A DNA stretch of 64,000 nt from Lepiota brunneoincarnata (lineage: Eukaryota > Basidiomycota > Agaricomycetes > Agaricales > Agaricaceae), in assembly GCA_023014365.1 (NCBI GenBank), contig JAEBUN010000013.1:558001-622000 (forward strand), in the 5' to 3' direction. This document shows, in pieces, positions 24,772-36,070 of the stretch. The position numbers were made by a program, and so were the translations under genes. Every line of letters begins with the position of its first letter. Within the stretch, counting starts at the first letter, position 1. The notes below the pieces were generated by a model that worked only from the letters and a program-made list of their open reading frames with translations, had not been told where the DNA came from and made no database searches.

Positions 24772-27251
24772 TCAGGGAGCCTGAACTATCGCTTCCGGAA
24801 AGTCTTTGGTCGAGACCTCAGATGCTGCTGGTCCCTTTTCCGGGTCTGACTGTTCCCCCTCGCGATTCCCATGTTTCAATTCGGCATCATCGTCCCTGGT
24901 CAAGTTTTTGTGCTTGATCATCGCAATCCCCACCACCGTTGCTAGTGCAGAAAGACTAGCATTAAGAATGAATACCGAATGGAATCCATGCGTGTATCCA
25001 CGATCAAGGATAATTGATGCCTGTTCGGCTGATAATTGGATCGCAGTTGGGTTTGCAAGTATGGATGGGTCGTCGATGATTTTCTTGATAATATCTTCAG
25101 GTATGAGAGATCGATTCCATGAACAAGCCGGAGTGTATTATTGCTGGAATATGTCAAGTAAGAATTAAACCCGGGTGATTGTATCTGACTCATATCAACG
25201 TGGCACCGACCGCAAGTGCTAGCGCACTGCCGAGCATTCTGACAAACTGTGGAGGTTCGAATATCATCTAGTGTCAATAGTAGCAGTAAGGGGGGTTAAC
25301 GTACATTTCTGAATGCTGTTACAACAGACATATCTTTTCTTGGTACGCTGGCCTGAGCTGCGACTGTTGTTGTTTGGAGAGTCTGGCCAATGTGCTGTCA
25401 AGCGGGTGCAAGCACTTGAGAACGAACTTCACACATACCTGTCCGGCGCCCACACCAGCCAGTAGCATGAAGATCACCATGGCAGCCGTGCTCGTTCGGG
25501 GTGTAATAGTTGAGATGAGGCCACATGCAATAGACCAGATCGAAAATCCGGAATAAATGATGGTCTATGTGAGGTGTGAGATCAATCGTAGCTGAAAAAA
25601 GAAATTCATACCCTATATCTACCCGTTCGGCTCACAATGATTCCCTGCATTCATGCGGAGCTTTTTTATCAGGGAAGCCTATACATTCACCAAAACCCAA
25701 AAACTTACAGCAATAGAGTTGAGGAACATTTGACCGACCAGAATGGGAATCAGAAACAGCCCAGCATGGATTGGACCGTATCCGAGCACAGCTTGGAAAA
25801 ACTGGGGCAAGTAGAACATGGACGAGAAGGTAATGAATCCACTGATTCAAAGGGTCCTGTGAACTAGTGCCACAACCACCCTGCTAACTCCACTCACTTA
25901 ACAAACGCCGTAACATATACACCACACACGGTGGAATGCTTGAAAATGTGCACTATTCTGTAGCCTCAGCCTCGTTCAGTGGGAATGCACCTAGGGGCTT
26001 ACTAGGTACGATCGGCAAAACTGCAAACTTCCACTCCCACAATCCAAAAAGAGTGCAGACAAATATTCCGCCTACCAATGTTGCAAGGACGATCACCGAG
26101 TCCCAAGGGAAGGTCACGCCGCCCTAAGATCATGGTGTATTATACCTAGTTAGAAACAGTGCCTGCCTCGAAGCTGCTGGAGGAGGAATATGCATACCCA
26201 GATAAGCGGGAGTATTATCAGTGTACATCCGGCAAGAGTCAAGCCGGATCCAACGTAATCGACCAACAGAAGCTTCCTGCGAGTCGGGATTGGTCTTCCA
26301 AGCTAGGACACGAAGCTGAGGAAGTACCCACCTCCTCATGTCACCCTTGACGGGTTTGAGCGGAAGGATAAAGATGATGACCACGATCGCACATAGTGAG
26401 ACTGGGATGTTGACCCAGAAGCACCACTGTAGATAAGAAGTCAATTCTTCTGGCGGAGGCAGACGACGTGGACGGGGAACTCACACGCCAGCTAGCCTTT
26501 TGCGCGAGGGCACCGCCAATGACTGGGCCAATGGTGTATCCTACTGCAACAACCCCACCTATGATACCCCCATATTTACCTCTATAGTGGAAGTAGTAAC
26601 TGTGTCAGTCCGTGCCCGGTCGTAGGTGGGGAAGAGGAACACACCTTTCACGCAGGCTGACGAAATCGGATATAATAATCTGCGCCATGCTGATAATAGC
26701 GCCTGCAGATAGAATGAAAAAATCGATGTGTGTCCAATAAATATTTCCGACCCAGCCGGCCGCCACGAGGCCAAGAAGAACTTTGACACGCACCACCCCC
26801 TGCACCAGCAATTCCACGAAATACAATGAGTTGCACAATGGTCCTTGAGAATCCCGCTACCAGGTTTCCGATCATGAATATTAACATCGCTGCAGTTATG
26901 GTAGCCTTCCTCCCGAAAATATCACTAAAACGACCATACAATGGTAGGAAGCTCGTCGTGGTCAAGAGGTAAGCAGAAGGGACCCAAGAAACAACAGAGC
27001 CAGCGTTGAATTCAGCAGAGATGGTTGGGAGGGCGGTAGCGACGATGACAGAGTCAAGTGTGGACACCACGATGCATAGGACTAAGTCCAAGGAACGAGG
27101 GGAGAATTTTCTTGAACGGGAGAAGGTTGGTCTGGTCTGTGAGTTCGACACCTTCACGTTTGGACTTTTGTTCCTGTGGGGTGTTGGAATGAGGGGATGG
27201 TAGGTTGTCCACTGTCTTTGGGAAGGCAGGCTGTGGGGCGGAGCGAGCCAT
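24772..27251 (-). pseudogene. MFS transporter (DHA-14-like), copy B, disrupted
   Basis: Same exon order as copy A; starts MARSAPQPAF, ends within a repeat of the copy A C-terminus. It keeps the Trp codon lost in copy A (LPLIW before the donor). Lesions differ: an extra base between FLGLS and LCIVVSTLDSV (near 27077-27080) shifts the frame within the first exon; an extra base in ACTCGCAGGAAG (near 26277-26283) shifts it again; and the donor after VGATL reads AT instead of GT near 25193. Sequence identity to copy A is visibly high across introns as well as exons, so duplication is recent. Confidence 0.85.
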
Positions 27252-27711
27252 AATGTACGCCTCTGTATCATTAATCTTGCAACTTATATTTATGGCCAAA
27301 AATTGAATGGTATCGGATTCGTACCCGGACAATCTCACGATGAAAACCAAAAATAAACTAGGGAACCACACTCGGTATTACATGCGGCTTGCTCAAGCTG
27401 AAGAATGCTGATGGAGAAGGCCGCCACGCTCTCAATGTATTCGGGTTCGAAGTTTCGCCGGTCGAACTACTCGTAGCTGTGGATTCTGAGAAACCATACT
27501 TGGTGGGACTGTCTTATGCACCAAGGTCCGTCGAGTGGTTTACGTTAGACCTGGATCAGGGCGACTTTGTTCAATATAGTGTGGACACTGAACATGCTTG
27601 GCGATGCTGGCACGATGGTATGCCGGGATACCAAATGACTCGTGTTTGTGACAGCTGAAAGGGAAGGCACAAAATATATTTAACCAGTTATAGACTAATT
27701 GTAGCGTGTGC
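27252..27711. other. Spacer upstream of MFS copy B
   Basis: Positions about 27380-27510 repeat the promoter-side spacer of copy A. No gene seen. Confidence 0.45.
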
Positions 27712-28017
27712 GGTCGTGCAGAGTAGGGGAAATGTCTTTACTGCGTCGGCTGGCTCTGCCGGCGCTAATGATTGGTGCTATAGAGTAGCAGAACGTTCTA
27801 CTTCCGGTTCGAGATATGCATTAATACACAGCGCGCGCTCTTTGGGTACCGAATATTACTGTGAACTAGCTCTAGGCAGAAAAGATCGAGGTCAAGATCG
27901 TTCTGAGGCTACGGATACATCACGTGGGAGACCCGGCGGCAACGTCAGACAAGGTGCTCACTTCATCAAACCCAAAGGATTGTTCGATCTCCTCTCCCAA
28001 AGCATTTCTCCACATTA
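27712..28017 (-). pseudogene. 3'-terminal fragment of a bestrophin-like gene (between MFS copies B and C)
   Basis: Second relic of the same type as at 24440-24771, matching it and 31060-31345 (shared segment GCTCTAGGCAGAAAAGATCG and following bases). Frames broken throughout. It ends directly at the stop codon of MFS copy C, the same junction as in the other fragment. Confidence 0.7.
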
Positions 28018-30523
28018 TCAGGGAGCCTGGGTTGTCGTTTCCGGAGAGTCTTCGGTCGAGGCTTTCTCAGACGCCACTGGTCCCTTTTCCAGGTCTGACC
28101 GTTCCGCCTCACGATTCCCATGTTTCAATTCGGCATCATCTTCCCTGGTCAAGTTTTTGTGCTTGATCATCACAATCCCCACCACCGTTGCAAATGCTGA
28201 AAGACTAGCGTTCAGAATGAATACCGAACGGAATCCATGCGTGTATCCACGATCGAGGATAATTGATGCCTGTTCGGCCGATAATTGAATCGCAGCCGGG
28301 TTTGCAAGTATGGATGGGTCGTCGATGATTTTCTTGATAACGTCTTCAGGTAGAGAGATCGATTGCATGAACGAGCGAAGTGTATTGTTGCTGGGGATAT
28401 GTCAAGTAAGAATTAAACCCGGGTGATTGTATTTGACTCACATCAACGTGGCACCGACCGCAAGTGCTAGGGCACTACCGAGCAATCTGACGAACTACGG
28501 AGGTTTGAACATGATTTATTGTTAATAGTAGCAATAAGGGAGGTCAACGTACATTTCTGAATGCTGTTACAACGGACATATCCTTTCTTGGTACGCTAGC
28601 CTGACCTGCGACTGTTGCTGTTTGGAGAGTCTGGCCAGCGCACTATTAGTTACAGACATTCAAGAAGGAAGCCCACGCGTACCTGACCCGCACCCACGCC
28701 AGCCAGTAGCATGAAAATCACCATGACAGCTGTACTCGTTCGGGGTGTAATAGTCGAGATGAGGCCACATGCGACAGACCATATCGAAAAGCCTGAATAA
28801 ATGATGGTCTATGAAATGTGAGATATCGATGGTGTGTTGAACGAGATGAGGATGCTCATACTCTGTATCTACCCGTTCGGCTAATAATGAACCCCTATAG
28901 TTACGGAGCGGAGTCACAGTTTGATTACCAGAAGCGTCTATGCCTTCAGCAAAACTCAAAGACTTACGGAGACGGAGTTGAGAACCACTTGACCCACCAG
29001 GAGGGGAATCAGAAATAATCCCGCGTGGATCGGTCCGTATCTAAGTACGGCTTGGAAAAACTGGGGAAGGTAGAACATGGAGGAGAAAGTAATGAACCCG
29101 CTGATGCAGGGTGTTTTTTCTTAGAATCAATGTAACGAATGCCCAGCCAAAGTTTACTCACCTAATAAACCCTGCAATACACACACCGCACACGGTAGAA
29201 TGCTTGAAAATGCGCACTATTCTGATGAACTCAGTGTCCCTGTAGGGGAAAGAAGCATATGGGGACTTACGAGGTACGATCGGCAAACTTGCCGCCTTCC
29301 ATTCCCACAATATGAAGAGAACGCAGACGAATATTCCGCTGATCAATGTTGAAAGAACGATAGCGGAGTCCCAGGGGAACGTCACACCGCCCTAAAAGCA
29401 TGGTGTGTTATAGTTAGAAACAGTACCGTTTTTGAGCGGCCGTAGGAAGGGTTTACATACCCAAATAAGAGGAAGGACTATTAGGGTACAGCCAGCAAGA
29501 CTTAAGCAGGACCCGACATAATCGACCACTAGAAGCTTCCTGGAGTTGAGATTCGGCCGCTCCTGGCTAAATCACGAAGGGTGAGAGAATACTCACCTCT
29601 TTATTTCACCCTTGACAGGCTTGAGCGGAAGTATAAAGATGACCACGAGAGTCGCGCACAATGAGACTGGGATGGTGATCCAGAAACACCACTTTAGATA
29701 AGAAGTCAGTTCTTCTGAGGGGTGCGCACGAGATCGCTGGGGAACTCACGCGCCAGCTAGGCCTTCTGCGCGAGGGCGCCTCCAACGATTGGGCCGATGA
29801 TGTATCCCACTGCAACAACTGCACCTATAATACCCTGATATTTGCCCCTGCAGAGGGTGACAAGTAGTAATAATGTCAGTCCGGTAGTCTCGTGCGTGGA
29901 GAAATGCGTACCTGTCACGCTAGACTGACTAGATCAGATATGATAATTTGTGCCATGCTAAAGATAGCCCCTGCAATGAAAGTACCGAGTTGCATTCAAT
30001 AAATAATTCCGAATTAGTGCCGAAACACGAGGCCAAGGAAAAATTGTACACGCACCTCCTCCTGCACCTGCCAATCCACGAAACACAATAAGTTGCACGA
30101 TAGTCCTTGAGAATCCTGCTATTAGATTTCCGATCATGAATATCGACATTGCTGCAGTAATGGTAGCCTTTCCTCCCGAAAATGTCGCTAAAACGACCAT
30201 ACAGTGGTTGGAAGCTCGTCGAGGTCAAAAGGTAAGCCGAAGGGACCCAAGAAATAACGGAACCAGCATTGAATTCGGCAGAGATAGTGGAGAGTGCGGT
30301 AGCAACAATGACAGAGTCAAGTGTCGGAAACCACAATGCACAGACTAAGTCCAAGAAACGAGGGGAGAATCTTCCTGAACGGGAGCAGGTTAGTCTGGTC
30401 CGTAAGCTCGACCTCCCCGCGTTTATGCTTTGTTTGCTGGGTGGTGGAAACATCGGCAGGCTGGGGGGATGATGGGCTACTCTGTGGTTTTGGGAGGCCA
30501 GACCGTGGAGTGGAGCGGGCCAT
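28018..30523 (-). pseudogene. MFS transporter (DHA-14-like), copy C, most decayed
   Basis: Third copy; starts MARSTPRSG and ends ETTTQAP. Lesions: one extra base between LCIVVS and TLDSV (near 30327), an extra T in GRKATITAAM (near 30170), an extra base in the SLRDR segment (CTAGCGTGACAG, near 29918), and an extra C giving GCCTAGCTGG where A and B have GCTAGCTGG (near 29759). Later exons (FKHSTVCGVC, GIVSRTGRY equivalents, C-terminal cytoplasmic tail) are still readable. More divergent from A and B than they are from each other, so A/B arose last. Confidence 0.8.
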
Positions 30524-31095
30524 AGTGTGAGCCCGTACATTACTCACTGTGCAACTTATATTTATGGCCAGGCTTTAATAGTATCGGGTTAACACCCGAA
30601 TGATCTCACGGTGAAGACCAAAAATACATTAAGAAGACCCAACATGCGACTGACACTGGGTGAAGAGTGCCGGCAGAGAATGTTTCGAAGCTAGAACCCT
30701 CAGAAGTCGAACTACCAATAGCTACGGATTTGAGGAAACATACTTGCTAATCTATTCCCCAATGCCTACTACCAAGTTCCACAAACTCAATTGAGGAATC
30801 AGGGGTACTTTCCCAATATGGCGCGCACCGAACGGGACCGGCCAATTTGAAAAAAAAGCAGAAAATTCGGATCCGAAGAAGAGCGGTGACGTTAAAGGTC
30901 GGACCCAAAGTCAATTGCATTCCTCGTAAATGTTCCATGCAGGAACTGTGTTAGGTGGCACAGGTGCAGCAATATATTGGATACCAGGTCACAGTTGTGG
31001 AGGGGAAGGCGTTAGGAATGTATCCAGCAGGTACAGATGAAATCCAGTGTTCTATTTTTGCTGTGTGAGCCGGAAGATAACACTCGGAAATTTCT
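30524..31095. other. Spacer between MFS copy C and the bestrophin-like gene
   Basis: Contains degenerate traces of the promoter-side spacer found upstream of copies A and B. Nothing else recognised. Confidence 0.4.
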
Positions 31096-33391
31096 TCACA
31101 GCGTCTGCCGGATAGTTCCACCGGTGTGCTCTAATTCCGGTTCAAGGTATGCATTGATACAGGGCGTGGTCTTCAGGTGTTTCATGTCATTATGAACGAG
31201 CTCTCGGCAGAAAAGATCGAGGTCAAGATCATTCTGGGTCACAGATGTATCAGCCTGGAAGATGGTAATATCATACCAAGGACTCACTTCGTCATACCCG
31301 AAGGGTTGTTCAATCTCCTCACCAGCGGCAAGAAAACCGAGGTATATAAACGCTGCCATGGCCACACCGGGAATGGTAAACCAGCCGAATTGCTCGACCA
31401 ACTGGAACGGAAGAAAGAATAAATAGAGCCATACAGTACTGGTAGGAATATAAGAACCCAAGCTATCAACAGCATAATACACTCACTGTCTATTAAATCA
31501 GGGAAGCATGTAACGTGAGTAAGCCAGTAGTCTAGGAATGTTGTCGAGCCTCACCGGATGTGAACGGAATACACACTGTAGAGTAATACATGAGCATCTA
31601 GCGAGAATTTTATAAGGAAGTGGTACCTACAAAGGCAATGGGGTTGTTAAAATACGTTCCAAGGCTGAAATAGGTGAGTCCGGTTACGTTTCCATGAGGT
31701 AGACACGTGGGAGATTACTTGTGAGGTCATCTTCGAACGCGGCGATTACCCAATCATAGCTCCCAAGCTTGTTCCTGGGTAACACATTGATAAATGATAA
31801 GATGTTAGCGTTGTTAATGCTGACCAGGAACAGTACCCCGATCTTCTAGAACACTAAACCAGTTGCTGAGATGGCGGAGGATCTCCAGTGGCAAGTTCTC
31901 TCCACCGCCGGCAACGTATGGGCGATGCTTGGTGTGGAGTCCATAGTATACTGGACCCCGCCATGAACGTTTTGGAGATGGGTCAAAAGGATCACAAGCG
32001 TTCTGATCGCCTTCCTGTATGGACGTGGGTATTACCACAGGGATAGTCCGAGAAAGTACGGAACCATACGCACTGGCGATGAATGAGGTTGTCTCGTGCT
32101 GAAGAACGCACGGCAGGCGGCCAGGAGCCCAGAGAAAGGTATCAGGTCGCTTCGAAGCTCTACCTAGCAAGGAAGAGCCCTCAGGGGCGTTGGCTTGACG
32201 GAAGAAGGGGTCGATGTTGACTAATGCTTGAGACTGGAGGACCCGTGGGATGTTTTCCATTGAAAGTGCTGGGGGCGGGAAGTGAAGGCGGGATGGATCG
32301 AAGGTACCGTATGCGTTGATCGGGGGAATAATAAGATTCTCCTGAGGGCTAGGGTGAAAGCCGGAATCTGCAGATTCTTGCATCTGAGAGGATATAACGT
32401 CAATGGATGGCTCAGTATGCTCTGGCATCGGCTCAGTACGGCGTTTGTATGCCTTGGGACCCGAACAGTACGGCCAGTAGCTATTTCAGCTGTAGCACCA
32501 TAATCTGTGACTGCGTGCTCGTGCTGAAGGATTCATGAGCGTACTCCATGAATCTTGATCAACAGACGTACATCATGCAGGGGCTTCTACCAGATGATAC
32601 AAATCCTGATAGTATATTCCAATTTCGCCACGTAAGTGGTGTTTTAGGGCCACCGCGAAGCTTGAATTCCATGATCAGGTGGGGACGCTTCAGCAAATAA
32701 CGAGGGTCCACACACCCTTCAACTAGATCTAGTGCCATACTTTTCTCAGCCATAACCTTCTTCATCTCCTCTTACAGACCTGTCTAGCCTTTCCTGACTG
32801 TACCTCTTCCTGGGGTTCGAGGATTGAGACGGGGAGGTACGTGGAACCAGATGAGTCTCCCGATCGTACGCGCGTTCCTTACGACGCTTTGACCAGCACG
32901 CCCTCCCCATCCAGTATCTATCGTACCCGCTGCTGGCTCGATAAGATATAACAAAACCAATAACAACACCTAGTTCGGGACCGTGAATTACTCAGTTCGC
33001 TGACTCTGGGACCGACTTACCGAGAACCGTCAGCATTACAGTTGGTATTTTGAGGTTAATTATCCCCCTAATTGTTACTGTCACGATTCCTGTATGCACT
33101 GTTCAACTCGGGAATGCAGGTATAAAGTCCTAGCGGACTCACCTGCCGCGAATACAGTATGCATAAGAACGGCTGGCCAAATTCTCCATATCTAGAACCG
33201 CGTACTGAGGAATTTGACAAAGAGGCAACGAAAAGCAGGAACATACTACTGAACCGCGTCCCGAAAGTCCAAGTGATCAAAGAATGTGAAGGTATTTGTG
33301 ATACAGCCTGGATAGTAGAATCCGGGTTAAAGGCAGGTAAAAGGCTGTGGTTTCCAGTTGACGAGCGGTGGTTTTCAGTGGCGTCTCGCAT
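31096..33391 (-). pseudogene. Bestrophin-like (UPF0187/RFP-TM) anion channel gene, disrupted
   Basis: Most of a fungal bestrophin-family channel can be followed in many small exons: SLITWTFG, WPAVLMHTVFAAG, LKIPTVMLTVLG, VVIGFVISYRASSGYDRYWMGR, RTIGRLIWFHVPPRLNP, AEKSMALDLVEGFAVALKHHLRGEIG, then a Pro/Ser-rich insert, LPLEILRHLSNWF, LERILTTPLPFVYSVHIR, LYLFFLPFQLVEQFGWFTIPG, AAGEEIEQPFGYDE and DLDLDLFCRELVHNDM. Frame errors: an extra base after RACWSK near 32880, an extra base in CTGGTAGAAGCC near 32590, a missing or extra base before MPEHTEPS, and one missing base in ATGATTGGGTAA near 31755. So it is unlikely to be functional. It is the parent-type sequence of the two 3' fragments among the transporter copies. 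A different, intact bestrophin gene lies at 49550-52282. Confidence 0.8.
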
Positions 33392-33680
33392 GGATATAGA
33401 GAGTAAGGAGAGTCAATAGTTGGATGCAGAAAGCGAGAAGATTGTGGGAATGACCGCGCAGGAGCAGCCCTGAACTGAACCGAAGCGCTCTAAGTATGAT
33501 ACACGTGACCACCAATGACAGGATCTGTATCTTGTACGGTGATGCTAACACTTCGGACTCGTAAACATGCGGGTTTTAAGGTCGACTAAAAATGGGGCTT
33601 CTGACTATCCATGTGGACACTGGCACAGAGAGCGCTTGGGTCCCACCTGCCCTGGGTCCCACAGAAGTTGCCCTTGACTC

Positions 33681-35630
33681 ATGAACCTCTTGAAACGACT
33701 TTCCCTCGTCTGTCTCCCCGCCATCGATACTCTTGCCGACCTCACATCATTCTTAAAGTCGAAAAGCATAAGCTTCGTCGCTCGTGGAGACGAGGATTAT
33801 ATGAATGTAACAACCGCTTGTAAGCTTCTCAAGTTTGTAGTATTCAACTTGCTCTCTTCTCAAAATCCTACATAGACAACCTCAGATTCACAGTCCAACC
33901 GGTTATTGTAACTTTTCCAGCAACACCGACTCAAGTATCGGACATCGTCAAAATTAGCTCAAGCCTCAACTACAACGTGGTGGCTCGGAGTGGAGGGGTT
34001 AGTCCTGGCCCTCATCTTAATGACCCTCATTGTATCTCAGGTCCCCCTCTCAGCACAGTTATATAGATAACGGACTCGGAGGGAACAATGGTTCGGTCGT
34101 GGTTGATCTTCAGGCGTTTCAAACGTGTAGCTGTAGACATGGACAGCAAGATAGCTCGAGTTGAGGCAGGCAACAGACTCGGAGATATCGCCTTGACCTT
34201 GAACACTTTCGGACGCGCGATTCCTCACGGCACGTGTCCTTACGTCGGTATCGGAGGTCATGCCGGTACGTCCCTCCATGCAAGTCGCAAGTCGTAGCTA
34301 AGGGGCGTGGCTCAGCATACGGTGGTTTTGGCTTCACTTCTCGTATGTGGGGCCTCACCTTGGACAATATTGCTTCTGTCGAACTTGTGCTTGGGAATGG
34401 CACCATCACCGACGCTTCCGCCCGTAAAAATCCAGATTTGTTTTGGGTAAGTCTGTGCGAAATCTAACCCTTGGGCATCGTGACCAATGACACAGCTATT
34501 TAGGCAATACGCGGCGCCGGAGGGTCGTTCGGAATCGTCACCGCCATAAACTTCAGGACCCACGCGGTCCCTCCTTCGGGGATTACTTTCACCTACAACT
34601 GGGTCCTCAATGTCGCAGATGCAGCGCATGCTTTGCAATCCTTTCAAAGCTTTCTGCATTCGAATATCCCTTCGGAACTTGGGCCTATGTTGTTCTTCTT
34701 ACCTGGAGCCCCTAGAGGATATGTTCTATTTGGCCCTGACAGGTGGCTGGTATGGGGGACCACAGCGGCTGAACACGACGCTGAAACCCTTGCTCGACAT
34801 CATGCCACCACCTGAGAGTGTTATTCACCAGGGAGGAAGCTTTCTCGAAAGTCTCCAATTCCCGGGCGGTGGCTTCAAAAGCAATCTCAACACGAGTACC
34901 GAGCCCGACACTCATGATACTTTTTACATGAAATCGATAATGACGCCGAAAGATAAGATCGTGTCACCAGATGCCTGGGAAGCTCTCATGTCATATCTTG
35001 CCAACGAAGGAAATATGACGTCCCTGGTGAGTGCTGCCTGAGACAAATGCGCGCATTCTAAGCTGACTCTCTCATAGAATTGGATTGTCGAAATCGAGGT
35101 CTACGGTGGCACTAGCTCCGCAGTTAACTTGGTGCCTTTGGATGATACGGCTTTTGCGCACAGAGGTTCATTGTTCACCTTTCAACTTTACGCCTCATCA
35201 GCAACTCGCGGACCTCCGTACCCGCAAGAAGGATATGACTTTATACAAGGTGTGCCGCCCGCCATCTGGTTGTAGTTGAGGGCTATCGTTGATGCGACTC
35301 CTAGGGATGGCAGAAACTATCATCATCAACAACCCATCCGACTGGAACTACGGGCTAGTTGCACCTCCGAACTAACACCACATTTTTATTCTGACTTTTT
35401 TTTAAATACAGAGCGTATCCAAACTATCTCGATGATCGACTGCTCGATTGTAAGTAGTAGCCTTCTCCCAGAAAAGACGACAAAGCTCAGTACCCCAAAT
35501 CACAGGGCGTGAGCGATATTACGGTCCTCACTATCGCAGACTTCAGACTATCAAATGTGCCATCGATCCGTCTAATGTTTTCAACTTTCCAACGTCCATT
35601 GAGCCTTCTAAATGGTTGAACACAACGTAA
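33681..35630 (+). pseudogene. Berberine-bridge-type FAD-linked oxidase, frame-disrupted
   Basis: Secreted flavin oxidase family (PCMH FAD-binding plus BBE domain; sugars or alkaloid-like substrates). Starts with a signal-peptide-like MNLLKRLSLVCLPAI. In order: VARSGGHSYIDNGLGG (with the His used for FAD attachment), VEAGNRLGDIA, PHGTCPYVGIGGHA (the second, Cys attachment site, as in bicovalent members), YGGFGFTSRMWG, IRGAGGSFGIVTAI, then the substrate domain and the BBE tail YYGPHYRRLQTIKCAIDPSNVFNFPTSIE, stop at 35628-35630. One extra base in GCGTTTCAAACG (near 34120) and one frame change between GAPRG and LALTGGWYG (near 34720-34735) break the reading; an exon junction near 35360 is also not clean. 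Probably a recent pseudogene. Confidence 0.75.
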
Positions 35631-36070
35631 TATAAATGTAGTGGGTTAGCACCCGGAGTCATCGATTTTCCCTGTCAATTAAAATTGTAGTGCCTGGGGA
35701 CTGAACTTGACGAATGTAACTGGTTCTCCCAGGCGCTCGAACGGTTGCGCTCCAACGGTATCGATGGAATACCCATACAATGGATACACGATGCTATCTT
35801 GGTCATTCTCCGGCACTCCGAGTCCTCATTACATTCCTTCAGCAGGACAACACCGAGGGGTATATTACAGGAATATACGAACGCATCACATATCCAAGCG
35901 CGTTTCTTGTAATTACTCTTATGTATGATAAAATAATTGACCCAAGGGAAAGTGTGACGAAATCGATGGAATGGTCTAGGACGCATTCACCCGAATTTAA
36001 CGGGGTCAGGTCTCTCTGCGAGCAAGATGTGTCAGCGTAGCTGTACCGAAGCTGAGCATCCGAACCTTAC
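35631..36070. other. Intergenic, no gene recognised
   Basis: About 440 bp between convergent relics. Short frames on both strands, no motif. Confidence 0.4.

Noticed and set aside
31814..32428. Long minus-strand open frame as a separate gene
   Set aside because: Its beginning and end match the middle of a bestrophin (low-complexity insert followed by LPLEILRHLS); it is one exon of the broken channel gene.
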